Below are positions 1-8,811 of a stretch of DNA of 64,000 nt, in pieces (within the stretch, counting starts at the first letter, position 1; each line of letters begins with the position of its first letter). The notes under the pieces are model-generated. The model made no database searches. It was not told the DNA's origin and saw only the letters and a list, made by a program, of their open reading frames with translations. Origin of the DNA: Streptomyces sp. MUM 2J (GTDB taxonomy: Bacteria > Actinomycetota > Actinomycetes > Streptomycetales > Streptomycetaceae). The position numbers and the translations under genes were made by a program. The stretch covers positions 1 to 64,000 of the forward strand of contig NZ_JADWYM010000004.1 of assembly GCF_022414535.1 (NCBI RefSeq), given 5' to 3'.

Positions 1-470
1 CAAGGAACGGACGCTTCCTTCGTACTCACCCTCTCGGGCTTTCCTCCGGGCGCTTCCCTTCGGCGTCTCCGACTCTATCAGATCTTTTCCGACCCGATTT
101 CCTCGGTGCTTTCCAGGTTCCCGCTCTCGCGTTTCCCTTTCCGGCGGCTCCGACTCTATCAGATCCTTTCGGTGTCTGATTCCCCGTCAGAGAGGGTTGC
201 CTCAGGCTTTCGGGCTTTCGCCCGTCGGCCTTTCGGCATTCACTACGCTAGCCCATTCCCTGGCCCGATTCACAATCGAACTCCGGGACCGAAATTCAGG
301 GCATGAGGACACGCCTGAATCGTTCCCGTTGCAGGGAGGTGAGATGGTAGTGGGTTGGCCGCTCCGGCTGCTGGCGATCGCCGTACCCGGTTCAGCGGCT
401 CGGGCTACATTACGCACCTTCCCAGCGAGCGTCAACTTCGGCGGCGGCGCCTCGGGACGTTGGCCCGGGA
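1..470 (-). promoter_or_regulatory. rRNA operon promoter/leader region (rRNA genes off the left edge)
   Basis: Read on the minus strand, this is the typical Streptomyces rRNA leader, with the 16S gene expected a few hundred bases beyond position 1. Two near-identical promoter blocks share the core TGATAGAGTCGGA (TAGAGT -10 boxes at 153-158 and 72-77, without a good -35). Further upstream are TTGTGA (270-275) with TAGCGT (245-250), and the strong promoter listed separately. The last bases before the edge (about 1-20) contain an inverted repeat, the kind of leader stem that is processed during 16S maturation. I see no protein gene here. The assignment rests on recalled similarity to Streptomyces rrn leaders; the rRNA itself is not in the window. 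Confidence 0.85.
407..435 (-). promoter_or_regulatory. Strongest promoter of the rRNA array
   Basis: On the minus strand TTGACG (430-435) and TAATGT (407-412) are separated by exactly 17 bases, a near-consensus vegetative (HrdB-type) promoter. It is the most upstream of four candidate promoters driving the rRNA leader. Confidence 0.75.
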
Positions 471-542
471 CAGGCTCATGTCCTGGCCCAGCTCCGTGCC
501 CACTTGTCTTGTCGGCACGCCGCGAGCAAGGCGCACAGCGGC

Positions 543-1154
543 TCAGGCTCCGGCGGGCGGCTTGGCTCTCGGGCTCCGTCGGTACGCCGAGACCGTCGGA
601 TCACCCGCGAGGTAGAACCGGTGTTGCCGGTCATGGGCCTTGCTGACGCCCACCCGGGGACCGACCCGGATCAGCGCGGCGGGTACCGACTCGCCCTCGG
701 ACAACACGACCGAGGTACCTGTCAGGAGGTCTGCGCCGTTGTGCTCCGCCGTGATGCCGAGTGCCTGGCAGAAGTTCCCCGGGCCTCGGGCAAGCCGTGC
801 ACTCTCGACCGTCTCCCCACGTCGTCTGCGTGCGAGGGCTTCCCCCTCGATGATCCTCCCTGCCCGGATGAGGACGGCCGAGGCGGTGCCGTCCGTCCCG
901 GTGACGACGTTGGCGCACCAGTGGAGACCGTGGGACCGGTAGACGTACAGGTGTCCTGCGGGTCCGAACATGACGGCGTTGCGGGGTGTCTGGCCCCGGT
1001 AGGCATGGGAAGCCGGGTCGGCCGTACCGGAGTACGCCTCGGTCTCCGTGATGGCGATGCTCACGGTTCCCTCGGGGGTCTCGCAGGTGAGGACGCTCCC
1101 GAGCAGCCTGGGGGCGACCTCTTCGGCAGGATGGGCGAGGAGGGCGACGTTCAT
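543..1154 (-). CDS. 3-methyladenine DNA glycosylase (AAG/MPG family)
   Basis: Base-excision repair glycosylase of the AAG fold that removes alkylated purines. The 203-residue product covers the whole family domain. The active-site region is intact: TETEAY at residues 36-41 (Glu39 would be the catalytic residue that activates water), SHAYRG at 49-54, then the RNAVMF and YVYRSHG motifs and the [13 protein letters not shown] segment. The ATG overlaps the TGA of the upstream paralogue fragment (ATGA), so its translation may be coupled to that fragment. The N-terminus is short but begins close to the usual [11 protein letters not shown] block. It stands between the rRNA promoter array and spo0M; nothing else in its neighbourhood relates to repair. 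Confidence 0.88.
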   Translation of the reverse strand: MNVALLAHPAEEVAPRLLGSVLTCETPEGTVSIAITETEAYSGTADPASHAYRGQTPRNAVMFGPAGHLYVYRSHGLHWCANVVTGTDGTASAVLIRAGRIIEGEALARRRRGETVESARLARGPGNFCQALGITAEHNGADLLTGTSVVLSEGESVPAALIRVGPRVGVSKAHDRQHRFYLAGDPTVSAYRRSPRAKPPAGA

Positions 1155-1462
1155 GCAGACCGCCTTGGCATGCCGTGGGTGAAGTAGACGTACACGCGTC
1201 CGGGCGGGTCGAACATCACGCCGTTGCGGGTGGTGCGTCCACGGTGGGCGTCGGAGTCGGGGTCGTTCGGGCCGTCGTAGGCCCCGACCTCCGTCGGGCG
1301 CAGGGTGGTCGGACCTTGCGGGGTGGTGCGTACCTGCAGACGGCCGAGGGGGTCGGGGGCGGTCTGCGGGACGGGCCGGTCGAAGAACTCCCGTTCGAGG
1401 GGCGTACGGTCGTGGGTCGCGATCACGCCGTCCGAGGGTAGTGCAGGCGGTGGTTGCGCCAC
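1151..1462 (-). pseudogene. Truncated second AAG-type glycosylase, catalytic residues lost
   Basis: A 103-codon frame that matches only the N-terminal half of an AAG glycosylase of a different subtype from the gene downstream ([23 protein letters not shown]). The family motif TEVEAY reads TEVGAY, so the catalytic Glu is Gly, and SHAYRG reads SDAHRG, so the conserved His is Asp. The frame ends right after YVYFTHGM, where the rest of the enzyme should begin, and its TGA overlaps the ATG of the intact glycosylase. I read it as the decayed remnant of a tandem paralogue. It could survive as a translated leader for the downstream gene. Confidence 0.7.
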
Positions 1463-1570
1463 GGGGTGGTCAACAAGTGTGCGCCTTGCCAGGGTGAGGG
1501 CGCGGAACCGGTTGCGGTCGGATCGCGTTTGTAGGGATCAAGGACGCACGACGAAGTACAGAGGAGAGTC

Positions 1571-2353
1571 ATGGCGTTCAGGAAGCTGCTCGCAAGTCTG
1601 GGTGCCGGCGGGGCTTCGGTGGAGACGGTGCTGACCGAGGTCAACGTCGTGCCCGGCGGTGTCGTCCAGGGCGAGGTGCGGATCCAGGGCGGGTCCGTGA
1701 ACCAGGACATCGAGGGTCTGTCCGTCGGTCTGCAGGCCCGGGTCGAGGTGGAGGGTGCCGACTCCGAGTACAAGCAGGACATCGAGTTCACCAGGGTGCG
1801 GCTCGGCGGTGCCTTCGAACTGCAGGCGAACGCGGTGCACGCGGTGCCGTTCGGGCTGGAGATCCCCTGGGAGACGCCGGTCACGATGATCGACGGGCAG
1901 GCGCTGCGCGGGATGCACATCGGTGTGACCACCGAGCTGGCGATCGCGCGTGCCGTGGACTCCGGAGACCTCGACCCGATCAACGTGCACCCGATGCCGG
2001 CGCAGAAGGCGATCCTGGACGCGTTCATCCAGCTGGGCTTCCACTTCAAGAGCGCGGACATGGAGCGGGGCCACATCCGCGGGACGCGGCAGCGGCTGCC
2101 GTTCTACCAGGAGATCGAGTTCTACGCGCCGTCGCAGTACCGCGGCCTGAACGAGGTCGAGTTGAGCTTCGTGGCCGACGAGCACGCCATGGACGTGGTC
2201 CTCGAAATGGACAAGAAGCCGGGTCTGTTCAGCGAGGGCAGCGACACCTACCGGTCGTTCCAGGTGGGGCTGCACGACTGGCAGGGCACCGACTGGGCGG
2301 GCTACCTCAACCAGTGGCTGTCAGAGGTCGGCGGCAAGCGCAACTGGTTCTAG
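1571..2353 (+). CDS. spo0M: Spo0M-like sporulation-control protein (arrestin-like fold)
   Basis: The 260-residue product matches the SpoOM family over its length: FRKLLASLGAGGASVETVL at the start, the PGGxVxGEVRIQGG strand, and the VPFGLEIPWETP block. Family members have an arrestin-like beta-sandwich and affect sporulation or morphology in Bacillus and actinomycetes; their biochemical role is unknown. No signal peptide or membrane segment, so cytoplasmic. A good ribosome binding site (GAGGAG) sits 6-7 bases before the ATG. It is followed closely by the PEBP gene on the same strand (61-base gap), so the two may be co-transcribed up to the terminator near 3000. Confidence 0.9.
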   Translation: MAFRKLLASLGAGGASVETVLTEVNVVPGGVVQGEVRIQGGSVNQDIEGLSVGLQARVEVEGADSEYKQDIEFTRVRLGGAFELQANAVHAVPFGLEIPWETPVTMIDGQALRGMHIGVTTELAIARAVDSGDLDPINVHPMPAQKAILDAFIQLGFHFKSADMERGHIRGTRQRLPFYQEIEFYAPSQYRGLNEVELSFVADEHAMDVVLEMDKKPGLFSEGSDTYRSFQVGLHDWQGTDWAGYLNQWLSEVGGKRNWF

Positions 2354-2414
2354 GCTCGTCGGTGATTCCGGTGTTCCCGGAATCACCCCCAGGAACCGAT
2401 CAGGAGGTACCGAG

Positions 2415-2954
2415 GTGACCGAGCTCAAGAGGCGGCCGCTGCCCCACGACTTCCATCCGCCCGTACCGTCGTTCACGGTCACGAGCGAGGACGTCAGGGA
2501 CGGCGGGACGCTCAAGGGCGACCAGGTCCGAGCGGAGGGGAACACCTCGCCGCAGCTGCGGTGGGAGGGGTTCCCGCCGGAGACCAAGAGCTTCGCCGTG
2601 ACCTGCTACGACCCGGACGCCCCGACGGGCAGCGGGTTCTGGCACTGGGTTCTGTTCGACATCCCGGCCTCGGTGACGGAGCTGCCGGCGGGTGCGGGCG
2701 GCGGGAAGTTCGAGGGGCTGCCGCAGGCGGCGACACACGCGCGCAACGACTACGGCAGCCGGGACTTCGGCGGAGCCGCGCCGCCTCCCGGGGACGGCTC
2801 GCACCGGTACGTGTTCACCGTGTACGCCGTGGACCAGGGGAAGCTCGGTCCTGACTCCGACGCGTCGCCTGCCGTCGTCGGCTTCAACCTGCGGTTCCAC
2901 ACCCTCGCGCGTGCCCAGCTGATCGGCGAGTACGAGAACCCCGAGCAGGGCTGA
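2415..2954 (+). CDS. PEBP/YbhB-family (Raf-kinase-inhibitor-like) protein
   Basis: A 179-residue phosphatidylethanolamine-binding-protein family member. The two signature segments are present: YDPDAPTGSGFWHW around residues 56-69 and GDGSHRYVFTVYAVD around 127-141, which together form the anion-binding pocket of the fold. Cytoplasmic, no signal peptide. The start is GTG at 2415, placed after AGGAGG at 2401-2406. The bacterial role of the family is unclear. It is probably the last gene of the spo0M unit, because a strong terminator follows. Confidence 0.9.
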   Translation: MTELKRRPLPHDFHPPVPSFTVTSEDVRDGGTLKGDQVRAEGNTSPQLRWEGFPPETKSFAVTCYDPDAPTGSGFWHWVLFDIPASVTELPAGAGGGKFEGLPQAATHARNDYGSRDFGGAAPPPGDGSHRYVFTVYAVDQGKLGPDSDASPAVVGFNLRFHTLARAQLIGEYENPEQG

Positions 2955-2980
2955 CACAGCCGAGCGTTCACGGAACGTTT

Positions 2981-3020
2981 GCCCGCCTCCGGTCTTGGAA
3001 GTGATCGGAGGCGGGCACTT
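2981..3020 (+). terminator. Intrinsic terminator after the PEBP gene
   Basis: A perfect 10-bp stem (2981-2990 with 3007-3016) is followed by ACTTTTTATT. It is one of the few terminators in this window with a real U tract. Confidence 0.85.
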
Positions 3021-3109
3021 TTTATTGCGTTGTCCATCTCGGCGTGCCCGTCCAGAGTTGACCCCAGCCCGCCGGGGAGTGGGCAGGTGCGCACGGGAGG
3101 TGGGCTGGT

Positions 3110-3613
3110 ATGCGGGACACGCTGGTGCTGAACGCGAGCTTCGAGCCGCTGTCGACGGTGACCATGAACCGAGCCGTCGTTCTGGTGCTGCAGGCCAAGG
3201 CCGTCGTCGAACAGGCCCATCCCGAGCTGCGGATGCGGGGCGCCGCGGTGGACATACCGGCGCCCCGGGTGATCCGGTTGTGCCGATACGTGCGGGTGCC
3301 CTTCCGAAGACGGGCTCCGTGGTCGAGGCGGGGGGTGCTGGTGCGGGACCGGCACCGGTGCGCGTACTGCGGGCGACGGGCGACGACCGTGGACCACGTG
3401 GTGCCGCGTTCGCAGGGCGGTCGGGACACCTGGCTGAACACGGTGGCGTCCTGCGCGGAGGACAATCACCGCAAGGCGGACCGTACTCCGGACCAGGCGG
3501 GTATGCCGCTGCTCAGGGAGCCGTTCGAGCCGACGCCTGCGGACGCGATGCTGCTGGCGCTGGGCGAGGATCTCGCGGCGCTGCCCGAGTGGTTGGCCGG
3601 GGACGCGGCCTGA
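3110..3613 (+). CDS. HNH endonuclease domain protein
   Basis: A 167-residue protein of the actinobacterial HNH family. Its N-terminus (LVLNASFEPLSTV) is typical of the family. The nuclease core runs from about residue 80: DRHRCAYCG gives the first zinc-binding Cys pair, TTVDHVVPRSQGG carries the catalytic His, and ASCAEDNHRKADRTP supplies the Asn/His region. The second metal knuckle is CAED rather than CxxC, a pattern I associate with this subfamily rather than with decay. Substrate unknown. ATG at 3110 follows GGGAGG with a 9-base spacer. It converges with the SPFH gene. Confidence 0.85.
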   Translation: MRDTLVLNASFEPLSTVTMNRAVVLVLQAKAVVEQAHPELRMRGAAVDIPAPRVIRLCRYVRVPFRRRAPWSRRGVLVRDRHRCAYCGRRATTVDHVVPRSQGGRDTWLNTVASCAEDNHRKADRTPDQAGMPLLREPFEPTPADAMLLALGEDLAALPEWLAGDAA

Positions 3614-3721
3614 CGCTGCGCCACCGGGCCTGCGGCCGTGGACGGGCGGCGCCGGTGTCGCGCCCTGTCCGCGTGCCCCGCCCCCTCACGGCGGGTGCGG
3701 GGAACGCGTGTCGCCGTGCCG

Positions 3722-4672
3722 TCAGTCGAGGGACGGCTTCTCACGGCGGTCCGCACCCGAGGCTCCACCGGTGGAGCCGTTGCCCGAACCGCCTCCCATG
3801 ACCCCGAGGTTGCCGACGGCGCCGGACAGGCCCTTGAGGGCGTCGCCTATCTCGCTGGGGACGATCCAGAGCTTGTTGGCGTCGCCCTCGGCGATCTTCG
3901 GGAGCATCTGCAGGTACTGGTAGGACAGCAGCTTCTGGTCCGGGTCGCCGGCGTGGATGGCCTCGAACACCGTGCGGACGGCCTGCGCCTCACCCTCGGC
4001 ACGCAGGGCGGCGGCCTTGGCCTCACCCTCGGCACGCAGGATCTGGGACTGCTTCTCACCCTCGGCGCGCAGGATCTCCGACTGCCGGACACCTTCGGCC
4101 TGGAGGATCGCGGCGCGCTTGTCGCGGTCGGCGCGCATCTGCTTCTCCATCGAGTCCTGGATGGAGGTGGGCGGTTCGATGGCCTTCAGTTCGACGCGGT
4201 TGACGCGGATGCCCCACTTGCCGGTGGCCTCGTCGAGGACGCCGCGCAGGGCGGCGTTGATCTCCTCGCGAGAGGTCAGGGTACGTTCCAGGTCCATGCC
4301 GCCGATGATGTTGCGCAGCGTGGTGACCGTCAGCTGCTCGATGGCCTGGATGTAGCTGGCGACCTCGTAGGTGGCCGCGCGGGCGTCGGTGACCTGGTAG
4401 TAGATGACGGTGTCGATGTTGACGACCAGGTTGTCCTGGGTGATCACCGGCTGCGGCGGGAACGGCACGACCTGTTCACGCAGGTCGATGCGGTTGCGGA
4501 TGGTGTCGATGAACGGGACGACTATGTTGAGGCCCGCGTTGAGGGTCCGTGTGTAGCGGCCGAAGCGCTCCACGATGGCCGCGCTGGCCTGCGGGATGAC
4601 CTGGATGGTCTTGATCAGGGCGATGAAGACCAACACCACCAGAATGATCAGTACGATGATGACCGGTTCCAT
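3722..4672 (-). CDS. SPFH/band-7 (stomatin-like, QmcA-type) membrane protein
   Basis: A 316-residue protein with one N-terminal membrane segment (residues about 3-25), a band-7 domain (about 25-190, containing VERFGRY and a long VPFIDTI strand region), and a predicted coiled coil made of repeated RAEGE units around residues 200-250. The tail is Gly/Ser-rich. SPFH proteins oligomerise on the inner face of the membrane and scaffold proteases or lipid domains. The NfeD gene lies immediately upstream on the same strand, the classic NfeD-SPFH pairing. The gap of 142 bases holds two AAGATCTT palindromes. Confidence 0.9.
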   Translation of the reverse strand: MEPVIIVLIILVVLVFIALIKTIQVIPQASAAIVERFGRYTRTLNAGLNIVVPFIDTIRNRIDLREQVVPFPPQPVITQDNLVVNIDTVIYYQVTDARAATYEVASYIQAIEQLTVTTLRNIIGGMDLERTLTSREEINAALRGVLDEATGKWGIRVNRVELKAIEPPTSIQDSMEKQMRADRDKRAAILQAEGVRQSEILRAEGEKQSQILRAEGEAKAAALRAEGEAQAVRTVFEAIHAGDPDQKLLSYQYLQMLPKIAEGDANKLWIVPSEIGDALKGLSGAVGNLGVMGGGSGNGSTGGASGADRREKPSLD

Positions 4673-4710
4673 CGCTGCTCCCCGTGCCCTTCTCCGCCTC
4701 GGCGCTCTTG

Positions 4711-4737
4711 GAAGATCTTATGTTCGTCGAAGATCTT
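4711..4737. promoter_or_regulatory. Twin AAGATCTT palindromes between nfeD and the SPFH gene
   Basis: Two copies of GAAGATCTT (4711-4719 and 4729-4737) lie 18 bases apart, each containing the palindrome AAGATCTT. They sit in an unusually AT-rich patch about 40-65 bases upstream of the SPFH start. The spacing of nearly two helical turns fits a dimeric-regulator operator, but no regulator is known. Each copy also contains GATC, so they could be sites for the Gbn-type protein encoded at 48793. Confidence 0.35.
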
Positions 4738-4814
4738 GCTGGTCGAGTCTGACAGACCGTCGTACGGCTCGTGGGGTGTTCGGTGCACTTCGGCCCGGGG
4801 AGCGTTCCCCGAGC

Positions 4815-5246
4815 TCACAGGACGATCGCCGTGGCCCCCTCGATGTCCACGACGTCCACTTTCTGCCCCACCTCGTAGGTGCTGCCGGCGTCGAGGGCTC
4901 GCGCCGACCAGACCTCGCCGGCGAGCTTGATCCGCCCGCCGGAGCCGTCGACGCGCTCCAGGACGACGGCCTGTTTGCCCTTCAGGGCGTCCACCCCGCT
5001 GGCGAGTTCGGGCCGCTGGTGCCGGTGCCGGGCCGCGATGGGCCGCACGACGGCGATGAGTGCCACCGAGACGACGAGGAAGGCGAGCACCTGGGCCACG
5101 GCGTCGAAACCGAGGGCGGCGACGACGGCGGCGGCGATGGCCCCCACGGCCAGCATGCCGAACTCCGGCATCGCGGTCACCACGAGCGGGATCCCCAGCG
5201 CTGCGGCGCCGACGAGCCACCACACCCATGCGTCGATGTCGTTCAC
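4815..5246 (-). CDS. NfeD family membrane protein
   Basis: A 143-residue protein with hydrophobic segments in residues 1-70 and a C-terminal soluble beta-barrel (about 80-143) typical of the NfeD OB-fold: the KGKQAVVLERV and GSTYEVGQKVDVV segments. This is the short NfeD form that lacks the ClpP-like serine protease domain. NfeD proteins partner SPFH proteins, and the SPFH gene is directly downstream. The likely role is membrane protein quality control. Confidence 0.87.
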   Translation of the reverse strand: MNDIDAWVWWLVGAAALGIPLVVTAMPEFGMLAVGAIAAAVVAALGFDAVAQVLAFLVVSVALIAVVRPIAARHRHQRPELASGVDALKGKQAVVLERVDGSGGRIKLAGEVWSARALDAGSTYEVGQKVDVVDIEGATAIVL

Positions 5247-5340
5247 ACGGCCATGGTAGGGCCGCGGGAGCCGCCACCGACAGGGCGCCGATGCGATCAG
5301 AAGCCGCTCGGCCCCGGGTTCCCGGGTGTTGGGGCGGTGC

Positions 5341-6132
<792 letters not shown>

Positions 6133-6283
6133 GAGCGCGTTGTCTCCCCTTGCAGTGTGGCCGGTCTCGGCTGTCGCGTACGCCTGTGGCTCGGTCCGCC
6201 GCGCCGGTGGGCGCAGCCCTCTAGGAAATCTACGCCACCGGTCGGCCGGGCAGTTCCATCGGTCCGGTCCTTAGGGTGGGGGC

Positions 6284-7069
6284 ATGGACCTCGAACCACG
6301 TTCTGGACGCCTTGCCGCATGGGGAAATGCCCTGATTGCCGGACTTGCTTCACCGGACGACGCCGTGCTCGCCGTGGTGGGCGAGGACGCGGTGCACCGG
6401 GTGGAGGGTCTGCCGGGCGAGGCGGCTCCGGTCGGGCTCACGCTGGCGCTGGGGCGGCTGCGGGCGCTCGGGGCGACCGGCCTGCGGATCGCGCTGCCGG
6501 TACCCGGTCATCCGCTGGGTCTGAGCGGGCCGCCGGAGTTCAACCGACGGGCGCTGGACGCCGAGGAGGCGGTGGTCTGCCACGGATGCGCCCTGGGACT
6601 GGTGCCCGAGGTGTACGAGGCCGGTCCGGTCGGCGATGTGCATGCCGAGGTGGTGTGGCACTGCCTTGCGGTGCGGGAGGCGCCGCCGGCCGACGTGCCG
6701 TCGCTGGCCGAGGCCGAACGGGAGCTGGCGGAGGCGCTCAGGGAGGCGACGGAGGTGCTGACGCGGCTGGACGTGGCCGGGTCGGGGCCGGCGGCGCAGG
6801 CGGCGATCGACGCGTATCGGGCGCGGGCCGAGCGGGGCCGGGAGGTGCTGGCGCCGGGGTATCCGCCGCGGGCCGTGCGGGTGCTGGAGCTGGCGCGCCG
6901 GGTGGGGATGCTGCTGGCGCTCGCCTCGTCCGCCGGGAACGGCCACGGGGGCGCGGTGAGCGCCTCGGAGATGGCGGCCCGGCAGGACGCGTTGCGGCCG
7001 GTGGAGCGAACGGCACGCCGGGCCCGGGTGGCGGCGTACAACTCGGCCGTGGAGGAGCGGGAGCGCTGA
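6284..7069 (+). CDS. Conserved hypothetical protein (Streptomyces)
   Basis: 261 residues, no recognised enzyme motif, no signal peptide, no membrane segment. The N-terminal two-thirds (about 1-130) looks globular: an alternating hydrophobic/glycine pattern including a single Cys pair region, VVCHGCALG. The C-terminal third is Ala/Glu/Arg-rich and probably helical. Codon use matches the neighbours, so it is real. It is divergent from the ABC ATPase gene and converges on the chaplin pair. Function unknown. Confidence 0.75.
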   Translation: MDLEPRSGRLAAWGNALIAGLASPDDAVLAVVGEDAVHRVEGLPGEAAPVGLTLALGRLRALGATGLRIALPVPGHPLGLSGPPEFNRRALDAEEAVVCHGCALGLVPEVYEAGPVGDVHAEVVWHCLAVREAPPADVPSLAEAERELAEALREATEVLTRLDVAGSGPAAQAAIDAYRARAERGREVLAPGYPPRAVRVLELARRVGMLLALASSAGNGHGGAVSASEMAARQDALRPVERTARRARVAAYNSAVEERER

Positions 7070-7267
7070 GCGCGGCGAGCCCCGGGTGACCGGTGCTGGA
7101 GCGACGGGCGTGCCGGAGCCGGGCCGGTGAGGGTGCGGCGGGCCGGGGGCCGGCGGTGTCCGGCGGGGGTTCCCCGGGGCCGTGACGGGGGGACGGCCCC
7201 GGCCGCCGGGGTGTCCCGGCCGCCGGGCACCGGACTCGCGCGGCCTGGGCAGGTGCGCGGGACGGCT

Positions 7268-7330
7268 GCCTCGGCACGCCAGGGGCCCCTCGCCGCGTCA
7301 CCGCTTGAGGGGCCCCTGGCGTGCCGAGGC
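7268..7330 (-). terminator. Perfect 24-bp hairpin behind the first chaplin gene
   Basis: 7268-7291 and 7307-7330 are exact reverse complements (24 bp, 15-base loop). The stem starts three bases after the chaplin stop codon. There is no U tract. By position it terminates the chaplin mRNA and probably also transcripts arriving from the plus-strand gene at 6284. Confidence 0.75.
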
Positions 7331-7333
7331 GCG

Positions 7334-7573
7334 TCAGTCGTTGGCGCCCGCGTTGCCGAAGGCCGGGTTCAGGCCGGCGATGCCGTTGACGGTGTTGCCG
7401 ACGACGTTCACCGGGATGTGGACCGGGATCTGGCCGAGGTTGCCGGAGCCGACGCCGGGCGACTTCACTGCGGCACCGTCGGCACCGGCGTCGGCTACGG
7501 CGGCACCGGCGGACGCGCCGGCGGCGGCACCGGCGACGGCGAGGGCCACGGCGGCCTTCTTGGCGATGTTCAT
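7334..7573 (-). CDS. Short chaplin, cysteine-free
   Basis: A 79-residue secreted surface-active peptide. It has a signal peptide (residues 1 to about 28, ending AAVADA) and one chaplin domain of about 45 residues containing SPGVGSGN, VHIPVNVVGNTVN and LNPAFGNAG. Chaplins self-assemble into amyloid fibrils that lower surface tension and coat aerial hyphae. Most short chaplins carry two conserved Cys; this one has none, like ChpE. The ATG at 7573 is chosen because AGGAGG lies 10 bases upstream; a longer frame exists but lacks such a site. It is tandem with chpE. Confidence 0.9.
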   Translation of the reverse strand: MNIAKKAAVALAVAGAAAGASAGAAVADAGADGAAVKSPGVGSGNLGQIPVHIPVNVVGNTVNGIAGLNPAFGNAGAND

Positions 7574-7730
7574 GAGAAGCGTTCCTCCTGCGTTTGCGTG
7601 TCCGACCCGGCCGCGGGTCGTGCGCTGATCAACGCCTGAGGGGTGCAGAACGGTTACGCCGGTCGTTCGCGAAGCGCCCGTTCGGATCATTGCGGGGACC
7701 AGATGACGGAACGACCGGCCGACAAGCGGA

Positions 7731-7760
7731 CCGGTCTCCCGGGTCCGCCCGGGAGACCGG
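7731..7760 (-). terminator. Hairpin terminator after chpE
   Basis: Perfect 13-bp stem with a 4-base loop (7731-7743 with 7748-7760), 18 bases beyond the chpE stop codon. It separates the two chaplin transcripts, so the downstream chaplin probably has its own promoter. Confidence 0.75.
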
Positions 7761-7778
7761 AGCCCGTCGGGGCGGCGG

Positions 7779-8024
7779 TCAGTGGTTGACGCCGACGTTG
7801 CCGAACGCCGGGTTCAGCAGGCCGACGACGTTGACGCTGTTGCCGACCACGTTCACCGGGACGTGCACCGGGGCCTGGACGACGTTGCCCGAGAGGACGC
7901 CGGGCGAGCCCACGGCATGGCCGTGGGCGTGCGAGCCGCCGGTGGCGGAGGCCATGCCGGCGCCGGCCGCCACCAGGCCGCCGGCCACCATCGTCACAGC
8001 CGCTGCCTTCTTCAGGTTCTTCAC
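7779..8024 (-). CDS. chpE: Chaplin E
   Basis: An 81-residue short chaplin. Signal peptide about residues 1-27 (cleavage near ASA), then a His-rich linker (SHAHGHA) and the chaplin domain with SPGVLSGN, VHVPVNVVGNSVN and LNPAFGNVGVNH. It has no cysteine, which is the hallmark of ChpE, the chaplin made also in vegetative growth and needed for surfactant activity. The start is GTG at 8024: AGGAGG sits 10 bases upstream, and the downstream sequence KNLKKAAAV matches the usual N-terminus. The kinase/regulator pair lies upstream on the same strand. Confidence 0.92.
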   Translation of the reverse strand: MKNLKKAAAVTMVAGGLVAAGAGMASATGGSHAHGHAVGSPGVLSGNVVQAPVHVPVNVVGNSVNVVGLLNPAFGNVGVNH

Positions 8025-8169
8025 TTTCAAAGCCCTCCTGGCGATGGCCGCGGCGGTCACCGCGACATGCCTGGGAGAACGTCCGGGACCGATCGAGGAT
8101 GCGCCATACGGGGGACATTCCCACGACGGTATGAATCTCAGCCCGGAAGGGAACGTTCCAGGTCGCCGG

Positions 8170-8811
8170 TCATCCGGACACACCGTGGCGAACGGCCCAC
8201 AGCGCGGCCTGCGTGCGATCGGCCAGGTCGAGCTTCATGAGGATGTTGGAGACGTGTGTCTTGACCGTCTTCTCGGACAGCACCAGCGCACGGGCGATCT
8301 CGCGGTTCGAACGGCCGTCCGCGATCAGGCCGAGCACCTCGCGCTCCCGCTCGGTCAGCGCGCCCCCTCGGCCCTGTCCCGAGGTGGTCTCGTCCTGGGA
8401 GAGCAGGGCGACCAGCACCTCCGGTTGAAGCAGCACGTGACCGGCGTGCACCGAACGGATGGCCCCGGCGAGCGCGTCGGGGTCCACGTCCTTGTAGACG
8501 TATCCGGCGGCACCCGCGCGCAGGGCCGGCACGACCGTGCGCTGCTCGGTGAAGCTGGTGACGATCAGCACGCGCGCGGGATGGTCGAGTTCGCGGAGTC
8601 TGCGCAGGGCGCCGACGCCGTCCACGCCCGGCATCTTGACGTCCATCAGGACGACGTCGGGCTTCAGCTCCTCGGCGCGGGCGACGCCTTCCGCACCCTC
8701 GGCGGCCTCGCCCACGACCTCTATGTCGTCCTGCACCTCCAGGAAGGTGCGCAGGCCCCGGCGGACGACCTGGTGGTCGTCGACGAGCAGCACCTTGATT
8801 GCGTCAGCCAC
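8170..8811 (-). CDS. NarL/LuxR-family response regulator
   Basis: 213 residues: receiver domain (about 1-120) with phospho-acceptor Asp in VVLMDVKMPG and a conserved Lys in YVYKDVD, then a LuxR helix-turn-helix (about 145-210) with LTEREREVLGLIADG and KTVKTHVSNIL. The GTG start at 8811 overlaps the kinase stop codon by 8 bases, so it is translationally coupled to its partner kinase. Target genes are not visible; the adjacent chaplins and transglycosylase are candidates only by position. Confidence 0.9.
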   Translation of the reverse strand: MADAIKVLLVDDHQVVRRGLRTFLEVQDDIEVVGEAAEGAEGVARAEELKPDVVLMDVKMPGVDGVGALRRLRELDHPARVLIVTSFTEQRTVVPALRAGAAGYVYKDVDPDALAGAIRSVHAGHVLLQPEVLVALLSQDETTSGQGRGGALTEREREVLGLIADGRSNREIARALVLSEKTVKTHVSNILMKLDLADRTQAALWAVRHGVSG

